A DNA stretch of 64,000 nt from CBDFHJ01 sp965247635 (GCA_965247635.1 CBDFHJ010000010.1:682001-746000), one strand, 5' to 3'. Numbered from the stretch's first letter, positions 8,844 through 17,745 are shown. The notes: generated by a model not told the origin, from the letters alone. Translations and numbers: made by a program.

Positions 8844-8884
8844 GTGAAGTAGCAGAGGGGGCTTGGCCCCCTCTGCTACTTCAC
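8844..8884. repeat. 19-bp perfect hairpin
   Basis: GTGAAGTAGCAGAGGGGGC (8844-8862) pairs perfectly with 8866-8884 across a 3-nt loop. It lies between two family B hairpins in the convergent gap between ygfZ and the PIG-L gene, so it may end transcription from both sides, though no T-run follows. Confidence 0.75.
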
Positions 8885-8908
8885 ATGTAGAGTTTTCTGG
8901 AAGGGCGT

Positions 8909-8938
8909 GGGAAACCTCTTTTGCAAAAGAGGTTTCCC
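8909..8938. repeat. palindromic repeat family B
   Basis: GGGAAACCTCTTTTG pairs with the following CAAAAGAGGTTTCCC. The flank TTTTCTGGAAGGG on the left is shared with the copy at 13943 and, inverted, with that at 51107. Confidence 0.8.
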
Positions 8939-8951
8939 CAATTCCCGGGGC

Positions 8952-9719
8952 TCATGCCCTGATGGGTGTTTGGGGCGGCCCTGCGCGCGGACCTAGGTAG
9001 AAGTAGCGGAAGGACTCCGCGTACTCCATCCCGCTCTCCCCCGCCGTTCGCCGCGCCATCCCCCGTACGAACTCCTCGAACTCTGGGGAGGGGTTGCGCA
9101 CCTGACTCTTATGCCCCTTCAGCGCCGCGATCTTCGCCTCGATGGTCTCCGAGATGTCGATGTAGACGTTGGCCTCGTCGCCCCGGGCTCCCACGTACAG
9201 GTGGTCCACGACGTGGGCCTCCAGGCCCTCCTCGGCGTGCAGCTCGGGGAACATGTGCACGTCTCGCGCCGATGGGAACACCGCGTCTACGGTGGCGTCG
9301 CCCACCGCCCGGTGGTCCGGATGGTTGATGCGGTTCCCCACCCACCGATTGGTCGGGTTTTCCGTCACGACGGCGTTGGGCTTGTGCTTGCGGATCAACC
9401 GGACGATGTCCTTCCGGAGGGCCAGGCTGTTCTCCACCATGCCGTCCGGGTAGCGTAGGAACTCCACGCCCTTCACGCCCAGGAGGTCGCACACCTCTCT
9501 TTGCTCCCGTTCCCGGACCTTCGCCAGCTCTTGAGGTACCACCGTGGGATCGTCACTCCCCTTGTCGCCGCTGGTCGCCAGGACGTAGACGACCTCCTTG
9601 CCCTCCCCCGTCCACTTGGCGACGCTGCCGGAGCACATGAACTCGGCGTCGTCGGGGTGGGCCACCACCACCATGATGCGGTCGCCGGGCCCCAAATGCT
9701 CAATCGGCTGCATGCTCAT
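8952..9719 (-). CDS. PIG-L/LmbE family deacetylase
   Basis: The 255-residue protein has the zinc-site motif AHPDDAEF near residue 21 and a second ligand region NHPDHRAVGDATVDAVF, both typical of zinc-dependent N-deacetylases that act on GlcNAc-containing lipids and small thiols. The exact substrate is unknown. It is the last gene of a minus-strand cluster with fabG, plsX and two hotdog-fold dehydratase genes, 49 nt after fabG, so a lipid or glycolipid substrate is plausible but inferred. Confidence 0.88.
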   Translation of the reverse strand: MSMQPIEHLGPGDRIMVVVAHPDDAEFMCSGSVAKWTGEGKEVVYVLATSGDKGSDDPTVVPQELAKVREREQREVCDLLGVKGVEFLRYPDGMVENSLALRKDIVRLIRKHKPNAVVTENPTNRWVGNRINHPDHRAVGDATVDAVFPSARDVHMFPELHAEEGLEAHVVDHLYVGARGDEANVYIDISETIEAKIAALKGHKSQVRNPSPEFEEFVRGMARRTAGESGMEYAESFRYFYLGPRAGPPQTPIRA

Positions 9720-9768
9720 GCTCGTCGCTCCTACGTTGCGCTGGCCACACTACAGGGCGCTGGCCACG

Positions 9769-10524
9769 CTACAGGCTCAGACCGCCGTCGATGCCGATGA
9801 CCTGGCCGGTGACGTAGCTGGCCTCCTCGCTGGCCAGGAATGCCACCACGGCGGCCACGTCCTCCGGCGTGCCGAACCGGTCCATGGGGATCCGCTCCTT
9901 TACGGTGGTTTTCATCTCGTCGGAGAGGGCATCCACCATGTCCGTGGCGATGAAGCCGGGGGCCAGGGCGTTGACGGTGATGTTCCGCGACGCCACCTCC
10001 CGGGCTATGGTGCGGGTGAAGCCGATGAGCCCCGCCTTGGAGGCGGAGTAGTTGGCCTGGCCTGGATTGCCCGCCAGGGCCACGACCGAAGACAGGCTGA
10101 CGATGCGCCCCCAGCGCTTGCGCACCATGGAGCGGAGCGCGGCACGGCTGCACAGGAACGCCCCCTTCAGATTGATATTCAGCACGGTGTCCCACTGCTC
10201 CTCGGACATTCGCAGTAGCAGGCTGTCCCGTGTGACGCCAGCGTTATTGACGAGGATGTCCACGCCGCCCCACTCGTCAAGAATGGTCTGGAACATTCCG
10301 TCTATCTGGGCCCCATCGGTGACGTCGGCCTGATAGGTCCTTGCCTCGGCGCCCATCGCGTTGAAGGCATCCACAACCGTCTCCGGCCCTTCGCGGAAAA
10401 CCACATCGTTGACCACGATCCTGGCGCCCGCCTCTCCCAGCCGCCGTGCGATCCCCAAGCCAATGCCTCGGGACGCTCCGGTTATCAGCGCAACTTTGCC
10501 CTGCAGCGGTCCATCCTGGGCCAT
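9769..10524 (-). CDS. fabG: 3-oxoacyl-[ACP] reductase FabG
   Basis: A 251-residue short-chain dehydrogenase that reduces 3-oxoacyl-ACP with NADPH in fatty acid elongation. Visible are the cofactor motif TGASRGIGLG (about 15-24), the NNAG motif, the catalytic Ser in SLSSVVAL, the YSASK pair of Tyr and Lys, and the C-terminal GIDGGLSL. The ATG follows a GAGGT site. The position behind plsX and next to hotdog dehydratases supports the fatty-acid role over other SDR functions. Confidence 0.93.
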   Translation of the reverse strand: MAQDGPLQGKVALITGASRGIGLGIARRLGEAGARIVVNDVVFREGPETVVDAFNAMGAEARTYQADVTDGAQIDGMFQTILDEWGGVDILVNNAGVTRDSLLLRMSEEQWDTVLNINLKGAFLCSRAALRSMVRKRWGRIVSLSSVVALAGNPGQANYSASKAGLIGFTRTIAREVASRNITVNALAPGFIATDMVDALSDEMKTTVKERIPMDRFGTPEDVAAVVAFLASEEASYVTGQVIGIDGGLSL

Positions 10525-10615
10525 TCGCTACCTCTTCACCGCGGGCCGTGGCCCATATCCAGGCTGGCGCCGGTGCTGGGGCCGTTTGTTGTCCAAGCTC
10601 CCCACTGGGGTTCCC

Positions 10616-11629
10616 CTACGGCGTCGCTTCTATGGCGCCCGCTCTGCCGAGCACCAACCGTAGCTCATCTCGCATCGCGTCTACCAGGCCCATGGCTAGG
10701 ACCTCTTTCGCCCTGCCCAAGGCGTTGGCGATACCCTCGCCCGTGGACTTTCCGTGTCCGACGATCACCGTTCCGTTGACCCCGAACAGCGGTCCGCCCG
10801 CCGACTCCGCGGTGCTGGCAATGCTGTTCAGCTCATGGACGGCGGGTGAGTCCGGACCCAGGCTCTGGGCAAGCGATTGCGCCGCGGCCCGGCCCAGCCC
10901 CTCGGTGTACTTCAGGAGAACGTTGCCCACGAACCCGTCGCATACCACCACGTCCGCCTTGTCCAAGAATAGCTCGTGGCCCTCCACGTTACCAACGAAG
11001 TTCAGGCCGCTGGCCTCAAACAGGGGATACGCCTCCTGCACCTGACGGTTTCCCTTCCCCGCTTCCGTGCCCACGCTCAGCAGTCCCACCCGAGGGTTGG
11101 GTATCCGCAGGAAATACCTGGCGAAGGTGCAACCCAGCGTCGCGATCCCCAGCAGCTGGGAGGGACGGCAATCGATCTGGGCGCCCAGGTCCATGATACT
11201 GGTCGTGGGCGCAAGGCTGATGAACGGCCCGCCCAGCGCGGGCCGCTCCAGCCCGTCGAACAGGCCCAGGACCAGCACCGATGCCGCCATGGTCGCGCCC
11301 GTTGAGCCCATGGACACCAGCGCGTCTGCCTTGCCGGCTTTCACCAGGCCGACGCCTACCGCGATGGACGCCCTGGGCTTGCTCCGGAGAGACCGCGCCG
11401 GCGCCTCACCTTCGTTGATGACACCCTCGGCGGAGACCACCTCCAGCGGCAAGCCGTCATGGTCGAGCTGTGCCAGCTCGGCCCCTATCGCGTCCGGGTC
11501 GCCCACCAGCAGCACTCGAATGCCGTGCCGCTGGGCCGCCAGCACGGCGCCTTTCACCGGTTCGGCGGGAGCCAGGTCGCCACCCATGGCGTCCAGGGCT
11601 ATCGTGTATGGCCGCTGTCCGTTAGTCAC
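10616..11629 (-). CDS. plsX: phosphate acyltransferase PlsX
   Basis: PlsX makes acyl-phosphate from acyl-ACP for phospholipid synthesis; the acyl-phosphate is used by PlsY, encoded here at 36316. The 337-residue protein starts with the family motif YTIALDAMGGDLAP and has the VCDGFVGNVLLK segment. The start is GTG at 11629. Pairing with fabG is a common bacterial arrangement. No fabD or acpP follows. Confidence 0.96.
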   Translation of the reverse strand: MTNGQRPYTIALDAMGGDLAPAEPVKGAVLAAQRHGIRVLLVGDPDAIGAELAQLDHDGLPLEVVSAEGVINEGEAPARSLRSKPRASIAVGVGLVKAGKADALVSMGSTGATMAASVLVLGLFDGLERPALGGPFISLAPTTSIMDLGAQIDCRPSQLLGIATLGCTFARYFLRIPNPRVGLLSVGTEAGKGNRQVQEAYPLFEASGLNFVGNVEGHELFLDKADVVVCDGFVGNVLLKYTEGLGRAAAQSLAQSLGPDSPAVHELNSIASTAESAGGPLFGVNGTVIVGHGKSTGEGIANALGRAKEVLAMGLVDAMRDELRLVLGRAGAIEATP

Positions 11630-11662
11630 CCTCGCGCCTCATGAAAGACCGGAGTTGCCGCC

Positions 11663-12064
11663 CTACGGTACAGGCCGTGGGAGCGTGGCCTCACCGCTTA
11701 TAACCTGCACCCCGTCCTGGTTCCAGCACGCCACGTCGTAGGTGGCTTCCTGGCCGTCCGACGGCGCCGCGCGCAGTTTGCCGTCGCTCCTCACCGTGTC
11801 CCCTGGATGGACCGGGGCGCGAAACCGCACCCGCAGCTTACCGCCCGTGAGCCACCGCATGCCAAAGTTGCGGGTGAGCATCTCGGAGAGAAATGCCAGC
11901 ACCAGCATGCCGTGGGCGATGGTCCTACCGTAGGGTGTCCCCGCCGCAAAGGCATCGTCCAGGTGGAGCGGGTTGTGGTCGCCACTCGCCTCCGCGTACT
12001 GGACCAGCTGCTCCTGGGTCACCTGGTGGGCTGCCCCAACAAGGGTCTCGGGAGGGCCTGCCAC
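11663..12064 (-). CDS. MaoC-like (3R)-hydroxyacyl dehydratase, HadB-like
   Basis: This 133-residue hotdog-fold protein carries the MaoC catalytic pattern: YAEASGDHNPLHLDDAFA with the Asp-His pair near residue 29, followed by IAHGMLVLAFLSE. Such proteins dehydrate 3-hydroxyacyl-ACP or -CoA. Its GTG start overlaps the TAG of the preceding gene by one base, so the two subunits are probably translated together and form a heterodimer like mycobacterial HadA-HadB. It provides the catalytic residues; the partner does not show them. Confidence 0.87.
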   Translation of the reverse strand: MAGPPETLVGAAHQVTQEQLVQYAEASGDHNPLHLDDAFAAGTPYGRTIAHGMLVLAFLSEMLTRNFGMRWLTGGKLRVRFRAPVHPGDTVRSDGKLRAAPSDGQEATYDVACWNQDGVQVISGEATLPRPVP

Positions 12065-12462
12065 TAGGCTGAACCCTCCTCTGGAATGGCAATAGAGGCT
12101 TGACCCTCGACGGCTGAGTGGCCGTCACCGGCCACCTGGAACTGGAGCGTCAGGAACCTGGTCCCCCTCCTGACGCTGTTCTGGCCCACGCGGGCCGAGC
12201 AGCGGAGCCGGGTAGTTGGCGTCACGGGCCGTACAAACGTCAGCTCCTGCCCGGTGTGCACCGCCCCAGGCGGCAGCTCCACCGCCCGCATGGCCGCGGC
12301 CATCGCCAGCGCTGCTATCGCCATGGGCGGCGCTACCTGGTGCTCGCGATACAGCGTCTCCGCGTCACCCACGGCCAGCAGGTAGGCCTTCGCGGCCTCC
12401 TGAGAGACCGCTAGCTCTTCGTCGACGACAATCGCACCCGGTCCCAAGGAACTGAGGTCCAC
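12064..12462 (-). CDS. HadA-like hotdog dehydratase partner (MaoC N-terminal type)
   Basis: A 132-residue hotdog protein with the pattern AYLLAVGDAETLYREHQVAPPMAIAALAM and QELTFVRPVTPTTRL, like the N-terminal MaoC-type subunit that binds the acyl chain in HadAB dehydratases. A longer frame begins at 12750, but the GTG at 12462 has a strong AGGAGG site 7 nt upstream and lies just after a good promoter, so I take it as the start. It is first in the operon with the HadB-like subunit, plsX, fabG and the PIG-L deacetylase. Confidence 0.8.
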   Translation of the reverse strand: MDLSSLGPGAIVVDEELAVSQEAAKAYLLAVGDAETLYREHQVAPPMAIAALAMAAAMRAVELPPGAVHTGQELTFVRPVTPTTRLRCSARVGQNSVRRGTRFLTLQFQVAGDGHSAVEGQASIAIPEEGSA

Positions 12463-12496
12463 GCGCGGCCCTCCTACGGCGTTGGCCGTGGCGCTG

Positions 12497-12525
12497 ATTA
12501 TAGCCGTGGCCCTGATGAATGACAA
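12497..12525 (-). promoter_or_regulatory. promoter of the hadA-like/plsX/fabG operon
   Basis: On the minus strand: TTGTCA (12525-12520), 17-nt spacer, TATAAT (12502-12497). Transcription would start near 12490, about 28 nt before the GTG at 12462. Confidence 0.75.
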
Positions 12526-12616
12526 AGCGGACCGCGTACCGCTACTATGCCTGGGACGAGACGGTGGGCGGGCACCTTCGCTGGCGGGGGTATTTCCTAG
12601 GGCGGATGTCCCACGG

Positions 12617-12622
12617 TACAAT
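12617..12622 (+). promoter_or_regulatory. candidate -10 of the Rieske ferredoxin gene
   Basis: TACAAT lies 37 nt before the ATG at 12659. No clear -35 is seen at the expected distance, so this is weak. Confidence 0.35.
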
Positions 12623-12658
12623 CCTACCTGTCTACCGCCATACGAGGAGGAGCTAGCC

Positions 12659-12994
12659 ATGCCCGGACCTACCGAGTTCCAGCGCGTCGCCAAGGTGAGC
12701 GACCTGGCGGATGGCGCGATGGTGAGCGTGAAGGTGGAGTCCACCGACATTCTGCTGGCCAGGATTGGCGACGCCTACTTCGCCATCGACGCATGGTGCA
12801 GCCACGAGGCCGGCTACCTGCTTCACGGTACCCTCCACGCCGAACTGTGCGAGGTGGAGTGCCCCATTCACGAAAGCTCCTTTGACCTGCGGACCGGCGA
12901 GGCCACCATGCCACCCGCGGAGGACCCCGTGCCCGCCCTCGCCGTCAAGGTTGAAGGCGACGACATCCTGGTGGGACCAAAAGGGGACGCCTAA
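12659..12994 (+). CDS. Rieske [2Fe-2S] ferredoxin
   Basis: The 111-residue protein has the Rieske ligands: Cys-Ser-His in AWCSHEAGYLL and Cys-Pro-Ile-His in ECPIHESSFDL, with the usual spacing. It resembles the small ferredoxins that feed electrons to ring-hydroxylating oxygenases or nitrite reductases. The start ATG 12659 has an AGGAGGAG site; the frame reaches back to 12482 but that part overlaps the divergent promoter. Two Rieske oxygenases near 59 and 62 kb lack their own ferredoxin, so this could serve them; that link is speculative. An alpha/beta hydrolase gene follows. Confidence 0.9.
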   Translation: MPGPTEFQRVAKVSDLADGAMVSVKVESTDILLARIGDAYFAIDAWCSHEAGYLLHGTLHAELCEVECPIHESSFDLRTGEATMPPAEDPVPALAVKVEGDDILVGPKGDA

Positions 12995-13110
12995 CTCCCC
13001 TTCGCGCTCCCCTGAGGGTGCTCCCGGCGTGAGCTGGGGGCCGCAAAGCCTCGTCCATCGCATCTGCATAGTCCCTGGGCCGATCTGCCTTTTGGGAGGA
13101 TACAAGCCCC

Positions 13111-13917
13111 GTGCCGACTCCCGAGGGCTACCTGCGTGAGTACCCCGGCTCCGGCCCTCCGCTGGTCCTGGTGGGGGAGATCCTGGGAGGCGGCGCCTCC
13201 TGGTCGGCCCACGCCGAGCGGCTGTCGCCCCGGTGGCGCGTCAGAACCGTCACGCCGCTCGCCGTCGTTCACGCGGCCCGAGGAGAGCTCCCACCCCCCG
13301 GCTGGGGTATCCCCACGGAACGACAGGCCTTGGCCGACGCCCTGGCCGAAACAGGGGATTGGGAGGTCCACCTGGCTGGTTGGTCCATGGGAGGCGCCAT
13401 CGCCTTGGACTTTGCCCTGGCCTTCCCGGGGCGTGTGCGTACCCTCACCTTGGTCGAGCCCCAGGTCCGCTGGCTGTTGCGAGCCCTGGGAAGGGAGACG
13501 GCCCTGGAACGCGAGGAGACGCAATGGTTCCGAAGCCTCGTGGACGGCCCGATCACCGAGCGACACCTGGGCGAGTTCCTCTTCCGGGTCGGCGCGGTGG
13601 CGCCGGATGAGGAACCCCAGCAGAGCCGGGCTTGGCGTCTCGCGTGGGCCAACCGGCTGGCCCTTCGCAGCGCGTGGGGTGTGGCGGCCCATGAGGACGC
13701 ACCCGCCCGTCTTCAGGGCCTGGGCATCCCCCTGCTCTTGGTCCGCGGCGATAGCACCGACACCCTTGACAGGGCCATGGTGGAGGGCCTGGCGGAGCTG
13801 CTGCCCGCCGCGCAGCGCCTTGTGCTCCCCGGCGCCCATACCAGCCACATGACGGCGATTGACGGGTTCCTCGATGCCTTTGAAGCGTTCCTCCGGCAGC
13901 CTTTTGTAGGGAACTAA
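13111..13917 (+). CDS. alpha/beta hydrolase
   Basis: The 268-residue protein has an alpha/beta-hydrolase core: nucleophile elbow GWSMGG with the catalytic Ser near residue 92, a likely acid in the LVRGDSTDTL region, and a His in GAHTSHMTA near the C terminus. Substrate unknown. The start is GTG 13111 behind a GGGAGG site. It follows the Rieske ferredoxin gene by 116 nt and ends just before a family B hairpin. Confidence 0.85.
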   Translation: MPTPEGYLREYPGSGPPLVLVGEILGGGASWSAHAERLSPRWRVRTVTPLAVVHAARGELPPPGWGIPTERQALADALAETGDWEVHLAGWSMGGAIALDFALAFPGRVRTLTLVEPQVRWLLRALGRETALEREETQWFRSLVDGPITERHLGEFLFRVGAVAPDEEPQQSRAWRLAWANRLALRSAWGVAAHEDAPARLQGLGIPLLLVRGDSTDTLDRAMVEGLAELLPAAQRLVLPGAHTSHMTAIDGFLDAFEAFLRQPFVGN

Positions 13918-13942
13918 GAAATAGGTTTTCTGGACGGGGTTC

Positions 13943-13976
13943 GGGGAGACCTCTTTTATCTAAAAGAGGTCTCCCC
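13943..13976. repeat. palindromic repeat family B, 16-bp stem
   Basis: GGGGAGACCTCTTTTA (13943-13958) pairs perfectly with 13961-13976. It separates the convergent hydrolase and menA genes and could act as a two-way terminator. Confidence 0.8.
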
Positions 13977-13981
13977 GGCTC

Positions 13982-14878
13982 TTAGACCAGCGTGCTCAGG
14001 GCCAGACCCCCAGCCAGCGTAACGCCCGTGAGCCCGTGAAGCTGAGACGTGCTTACCAGCGCCCGGTTCAGCGCGGGCCGGCCCTCCGCCTTCCAAAGCC
14101 CAACGGTGATGGCAACGGCCCGGGGTACCGCCGAGAGCCCGACCAACGCCAGCGGGTGAAGGGTGCCCGTGGCCACCAGCGCCACCAGCGACGCGTAGGC
14201 GGCCGTCAGCATCCCCACGTAGAGCCACCGGCCGGCGGTGGCGCCCATCGCCGACGCCAGCGTGCGCTTCCCCTCCTCCTGGTCCTCCGCCACGTCGCGC
14301 AGGTTATTGCAGTGGAGAATGGCGGTCACCAGAAACGCCACCGGCATCGAGGCCCCCAAGACGGTCCAGGAGAGCTCCTGCACCTGGACGTAGAAGGCGG
14401 CCATGACCATTACGGGGCCCATGAACGCGAAGACCGTGACCTCTCCCAGTCCCAAGTGGCCCAGGGGGTGCGGCCCGCCGCTATACATATACGCCACGGC
14501 GACGCTGGCCAGGCCCACGGCCAGGATGGGCCAGCCCACCTCCCACACGATGTACAGCCCAATGCCGATGCCGGCGCCGAAGGCGGCCAGCGTGCCCACG
14601 AGCACCGCTTGCTCCGACAGGAGGCCACGCTCGATAACCTTGTGCGGCGCCGGAAACTTGACCGCGCTACGGGTCCGACGATGGTCCGAGTACTCGTCCG
14701 TCAGGTTGGTGGCGACCTGGATCGAGACTGACCCCACCAGCGCCAGCGCGAAGAGCAGCCAGTCCAGGCTTACGCCCTCCAGCGCTAGCGCGCTTCCCAC
14801 CAGCACCGGCACCACCGAGGCTTGGAGGGAGAAGGGCCGTGTTGCCCAGAACCAGGCACGTAGTTGGACGGAGGACAT
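13982..14878 (-). CDS. menA: 1,4-dihydroxy-2-naphthoate polyprenyltransferase MenA
   Basis: MenA attaches the polyprenyl tail to dihydroxynaphthoate in menaquinone synthesis at the membrane. The UbiA-type prenyl-diphosphate motif is visible as NLTDEYSD, and the second aspartate region as NNLRDVAEDQEEGKRT, which is characteristic of MenA. About eight hydrophobic segments are present. I choose ATG 14878 (GAGGG upstream) over the TTG at 14893, giving 298 residues. No other men genes are in the window. Confidence 0.92.
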   Translation of the reverse strand: MSSVQLRAWFWATRPFSLQASVVPVLVGSALALEGVSLDWLLFALALVGSVSIQVATNLTDEYSDHRRTRSAVKFPAPHKVIERGLLSEQAVLVGTLAAFGAGIGIGLYIVWEVGWPILAVGLASVAVAYMYSGGPHPLGHLGLGEVTVFAFMGPVMVMAAFYVQVQELSWTVLGASMPVAFLVTAILHCNNLRDVAEDQEEGKRTLASAMGATAGRWLYVGMLTAAYASLVALVATGTLHPLALVGLSAVPRAVAITVGLWKAEGRPALNRALVSTSQLHGLTGVTLAGGLALSTLV

Positions 14879-14989
14879 AGGGCTAGCCCTCAAAGGAACG
14901 GCTCAGCGGGTGGAGCCATGCTTTCTTTATGCCACCAGAACGGCTCTCTAGTGTGGTGAGTCAGTCCCAACCTGTCGGGACATAATCCG

Positions 14990-15165
14990 CTCATCCTTCG
15001 ACAAGCTCTCCGACTTTGCCGAGAGTCCGATGAGCGAAGCATCATCGGACAGGACGAGCGGATTTTCCCCGTTCGTGGTGAGCCCTTCGACCTTGCTCAG
15101 GACAGGCCTGTCGAACCATGAACGGTCCGAAGGACTCTGGACTCCTTCGGAGGGCTCCACAACGC
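14990..15165. repeat. intergenic repeat cluster (families E and F) in the menA-reductase gap
   Basis: The 545-base gap 14879-15423 has no convincing gene. It holds segments of the type CCTTCGACAAGCTC and GCTCAGGACAGGCCTGTCGA (family F, also at 42665) and at 15124-15157 the palindrome TCCGAAGGA...TCCTTCGGA (family E, also at 46945 and 48845). The remainder shows nothing recognisable. Confidence 0.65.
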
Positions 15166-15423
15166 TCCCCGCACTTATTGAACGGATTAGTAAGCCCAGG
15201 ATACTAGAAGGCGGACAGGCCAGGGGCCTTGCCTGCCGCATTCTAGGCAGCGCTTCATGGAGGGTCAAGGCCGCGCTGAATGGCGCCTAAGGCTTCACCA
15301 CGCCGACGCGCCTGGATAAGGCCTATCGCATCTAACCCTGAGAGGCCGCGTTGAGTAGACTAGGGACTGCGTTAGCAGAGCTTGGCCCAGCGTTAGATTC
15401 GATAACACACTGGAGGTAGTACC

Positions 15424-16812
15424 GTGGCAGACGAATACGACGTCATCATCCTTGGGGGAGGCTCTTCGGGGGAGAACGTTGCTGGCCGGACAGGCCCCGG
15501 AGGGCTGAGCACCGTCGTTGTTGAAAGTGAGCTGGTGGGCGGCGAGTGCAGCTACTGGGCCTGCATGCCGAGTAAGGCGTTGCTCAGGCCGGGCGAGGCC
15601 CTGGCCGCCGTTGCCCGAGTTCCCGGCGCTCGAGAGGCGGTCACCGGCAAGATTGACGTCGCGGCCGGACTCCAGCGGCGAGATGACTTTCTGGGAGGCT
15701 TCAACGACGAAGGCCAGGTGAAGTGGCTCGACTCCGTTAAGACAGGGTTGTACCGGGGCCAGGGCCGCCTTGCTGGACCCAAGACAGTGACGGTCACCGC
15801 CGGCGACGGCACCGTCACCACCCTCCACGCGCGGAAGGCGGTGGTTATCGCCACGGGTACCACCCCGGCCATGCCCCCCATCGAGGGCCTGGACACGGTC
15901 GGCGCCTGGGGCAACCGTGAGATCACAACCGCCAAGCAGGCTCCACGGCGTCTCGCCATCCTCGGTGGCGGCGCCGTGGGTGTGGAGATGGCCCAGGCGT
16001 GGAAGTGGATGGGCAGCGAGGAGGTCACCGTTATCGAAGCCATGCCCCGGCTGCTGCCCAACGAGGAGCCCTTCGCCGGCGAGGCTGTGGCCGAGGCCTT
16101 CGACGCCATGGGAATTCGGGTACTTACCGGAGTCATGGCCACCAAGGTCGGCCGAGAAGGGGCCGAGACCGTCGTGACCCTGAACAATGGCACGACCGTC
16201 ACCGCGGACCAGCTCGTGGTGGCCACGGGCCGGAGGGCGGGCACCACGGATGTGGGGCTGGAGACCGTCGGCCTGGAGCCCGGCAGGTTCATCCAGGTTG
16301 ACGAGCAGCTTCGCGTCGTGGGCGTGGACGGTGGGTGGCTCTACGCGGTAGGCGACGTCAACGGACGCGCCCTGCTGACCCACATGGGCAAGTACCAGGC
16401 CCGGCTGGCGGGGGACAGCATCCTCGGCAAGGACGTTAGCGCCTGGGCCGACCACACCGCTGTCCCCAGGGTCGTCTTTACCGAGCCACAGGTGGCGGCC
16501 GTGGGCTTCACCGAAGCGCGGGCCCGTGAGAAAGGCCTCAACGTGCGGACCGTCTCCGTCCCCTTCGGTGCTACCGCAGGTGGCGCCATAGCGGGAGAAG
16601 GGGTGAACGGGACCATCCAGTTGGTCGTTGACGAGGAGCGCCGGGTGATTGTCGGCGCCACGTTCGTCGGTCCAGGGGCTGGCGAGCTCCTGCACGCGGC
16701 CACCATCGCCATTGCTGGCGAAGTACCGCTGGAGCGCCTCTGGCACGCAGTCCCTTCCTTCCCCACGGTCACGGAGGCGTGGTTACGGCTTTCGGAGGTC
16801 TACGGCCTATAG
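15424..16812 (+). CDS. FAD-dependent pyridine nucleotide-disulfide oxidoreductase
   Basis: The 462-residue protein belongs to the class I flavin disulfide reductases (lipoamide dehydrogenase, mercuric reductase). It shows an N-terminal FAD fold with GGGSSGENVAG, the redox pair Cys42 and Cys47 in GGECSYWACMPSK, the NAD(P) fold ILGGGAVGVEMA, a YAVGDVNG FAD motif, and the C-terminal HAVPSFPTVTE with the base His. No N-terminal heavy-metal domain or C-terminal Cys pair is present, which argues against a classical mercuric reductase. The start is GTG 15424 with GGAGG upstream. The substrate is unknown. Confidence 0.85.
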   Translation: MADEYDVIILGGGSSGENVAGRTGPGGLSTVVVESELVGGECSYWACMPSKALLRPGEALAAVARVPGAREAVTGKIDVAAGLQRRDDFLGGFNDEGQVKWLDSVKTGLYRGQGRLAGPKTVTVTAGDGTVTTLHARKAVVIATGTTPAMPPIEGLDTVGAWGNREITTAKQAPRRLAILGGGAVGVEMAQAWKWMGSEEVTVIEAMPRLLPNEEPFAGEAVAEAFDAMGIRVLTGVMATKVGREGAETVVTLNNGTTVTADQLVVATGRRAGTTDVGLETVGLEPGRFIQVDEQLRVVGVDGGWLYAVGDVNGRALLTHMGKYQARLAGDSILGKDVSAWADHTAVPRVVFTEPQVAAVGFTEARAREKGLNVRTVSVPFGATAGGAIAGEGVNGTIQLVVDEERRVIVGATFVGPGAGELLHAATIAIAGEVPLERLWHAVPSFPTVTEAWLRLSEVYGL

Positions 16813-16842
16813 CTCCCGCCCCCCTCGATGGTTGGAGCGGGA

Positions 16843-17745
16843 CTACTTACCGGCGAGGCCCCGATTGGCCTTGACCCACTCCGCGAAGGTAATGGAGACG
16901 GTGGGCAGGGGTCGGCGTCGCTCGCGCACCATGTACAGGGGCCTGCTCCGCGGCAGCTCGGCTATCCGCACGTGAGCGACCCCATCGGGACTTCTTTCCT
17001 GCAACGCCAGGATAGAGACCAGTCCCAACCCGTGCCCGTTCCGGACCGCCGACAGGATTGCGTTCGTCGAATTCAGCACCATCACCACCCGGTACTGCGG
17101 GAACGGAAGCCCTCGGGTGGTCAGGGCCGCGCGAAAGCTTGACAGCGTTCCGGACCCCCCTTCCCGCTCGAGGAATGGTTGCCCGTGGAGCTCGATGAGA
17201 GCTACCGAGCTTCGCTTGGCGAAGGGGTGCGCGCTCGGGACGGCCAACACTACCTCGTCGTAGGCGATCTCCTCATACAGCAAGTCACGGCCAGGGATGT
17301 GCGTCCCCACGAAACCCACATCCCAGCGGCGCTCTCGCACTTCGGCCACCACCTCCGCCGAGTCCGCGACGAACACCTGTGGGTGTACCTCTGGGTATAG
17401 CTCCGTGAAGCCGGCTACCCACCCCGGCACAAGGAACTCCCCCGGCGTGGTGCTGGCGGCGATGCGCAGGTCGCCGGCCACGGGCATCTCTTCACTCTTG
17501 AGTTCGGCCACGAAGCGCACGTGGCGTTCCAGCGCGTCTTGGGCGTAGGTCAGCAGCCGCTGGCCGGCCCCCGTCAACTTCACTGCACCGCGCTGGCGGT
17601 CCAGCAACGTTATGCCGAGCTCCCGTTCGAGGCGTTGGATGTGCCGGCTGATGCCAGGTTGAGTGAGGTGCCGCTCCTTGGCGGCCTTTGTAAAGCTGCC
17701 CACCCTGGCAACGGCGACGAAGCTTTCTAGCTCTGCTAGGTCCAT
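16843..17745 (-). CDS. LysR-type transcriptional regulator
   Basis: The 300-residue protein has the N-terminal winged helix-turn-helix (AVARVGSFTKAAKERHLTQPGISRHIQRLERELG) and a periplasmic-binding-protein-like effector domain. I prefer ATG 17745, which has a GGGAG site, over ATG 17754. It converges on the flavin reductase gene and lies downstream of the dienelactone hydrolase gene on the same strand, so it may regulate that gene; no divergent partner is present. A partial palindrome around an ATCGATAT core near 17815 is a possible operator. Confidence 0.9.
   Translation of the reverse strand: MDLAELESFVAVARVGSFTKAAKERHLTQPGISRHIQRLERELGITLLDRQRGAVKLTGAGQRLLTYAQDALERHVRFVAELKSEEMPVAGDLRIAASTTPGEFLVPGWVAGFTELYPEVHPQVFVADSAEVVAEVRERRWDVGFVGTHIPGRDLLYEEIAYDEVVLAVPSAHPFAKRSSVALIELHGQPFLEREGGSGTLSSFRAALTTRGLPFPQYRVVMVLNSTNAILSAVRNGHGLGLVSILALQERSPDGVAHVRIAELPRSRPLYMVRERRRPLPTVSITFAEWVKANRGLAGK

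Noticed and set aside
14948..15268. 106-codon minus-strand frame in the menA-reductase gap
   Set aside because: It consists of repeat family E and F sequence, and no homologous protein is suggested.
15295..16746. 483-codon minus-strand frame opposite the flavin reductase gene
   Set aside because: The plus strand carries all the motifs of the disulfide reductase family, so the other is a shadow.
15424..16812. Calling the reductase MerA
   Set aside because: There is no N-terminal metal-binding domain, no C-terminal Cys pair, and no other mer gene nearby.
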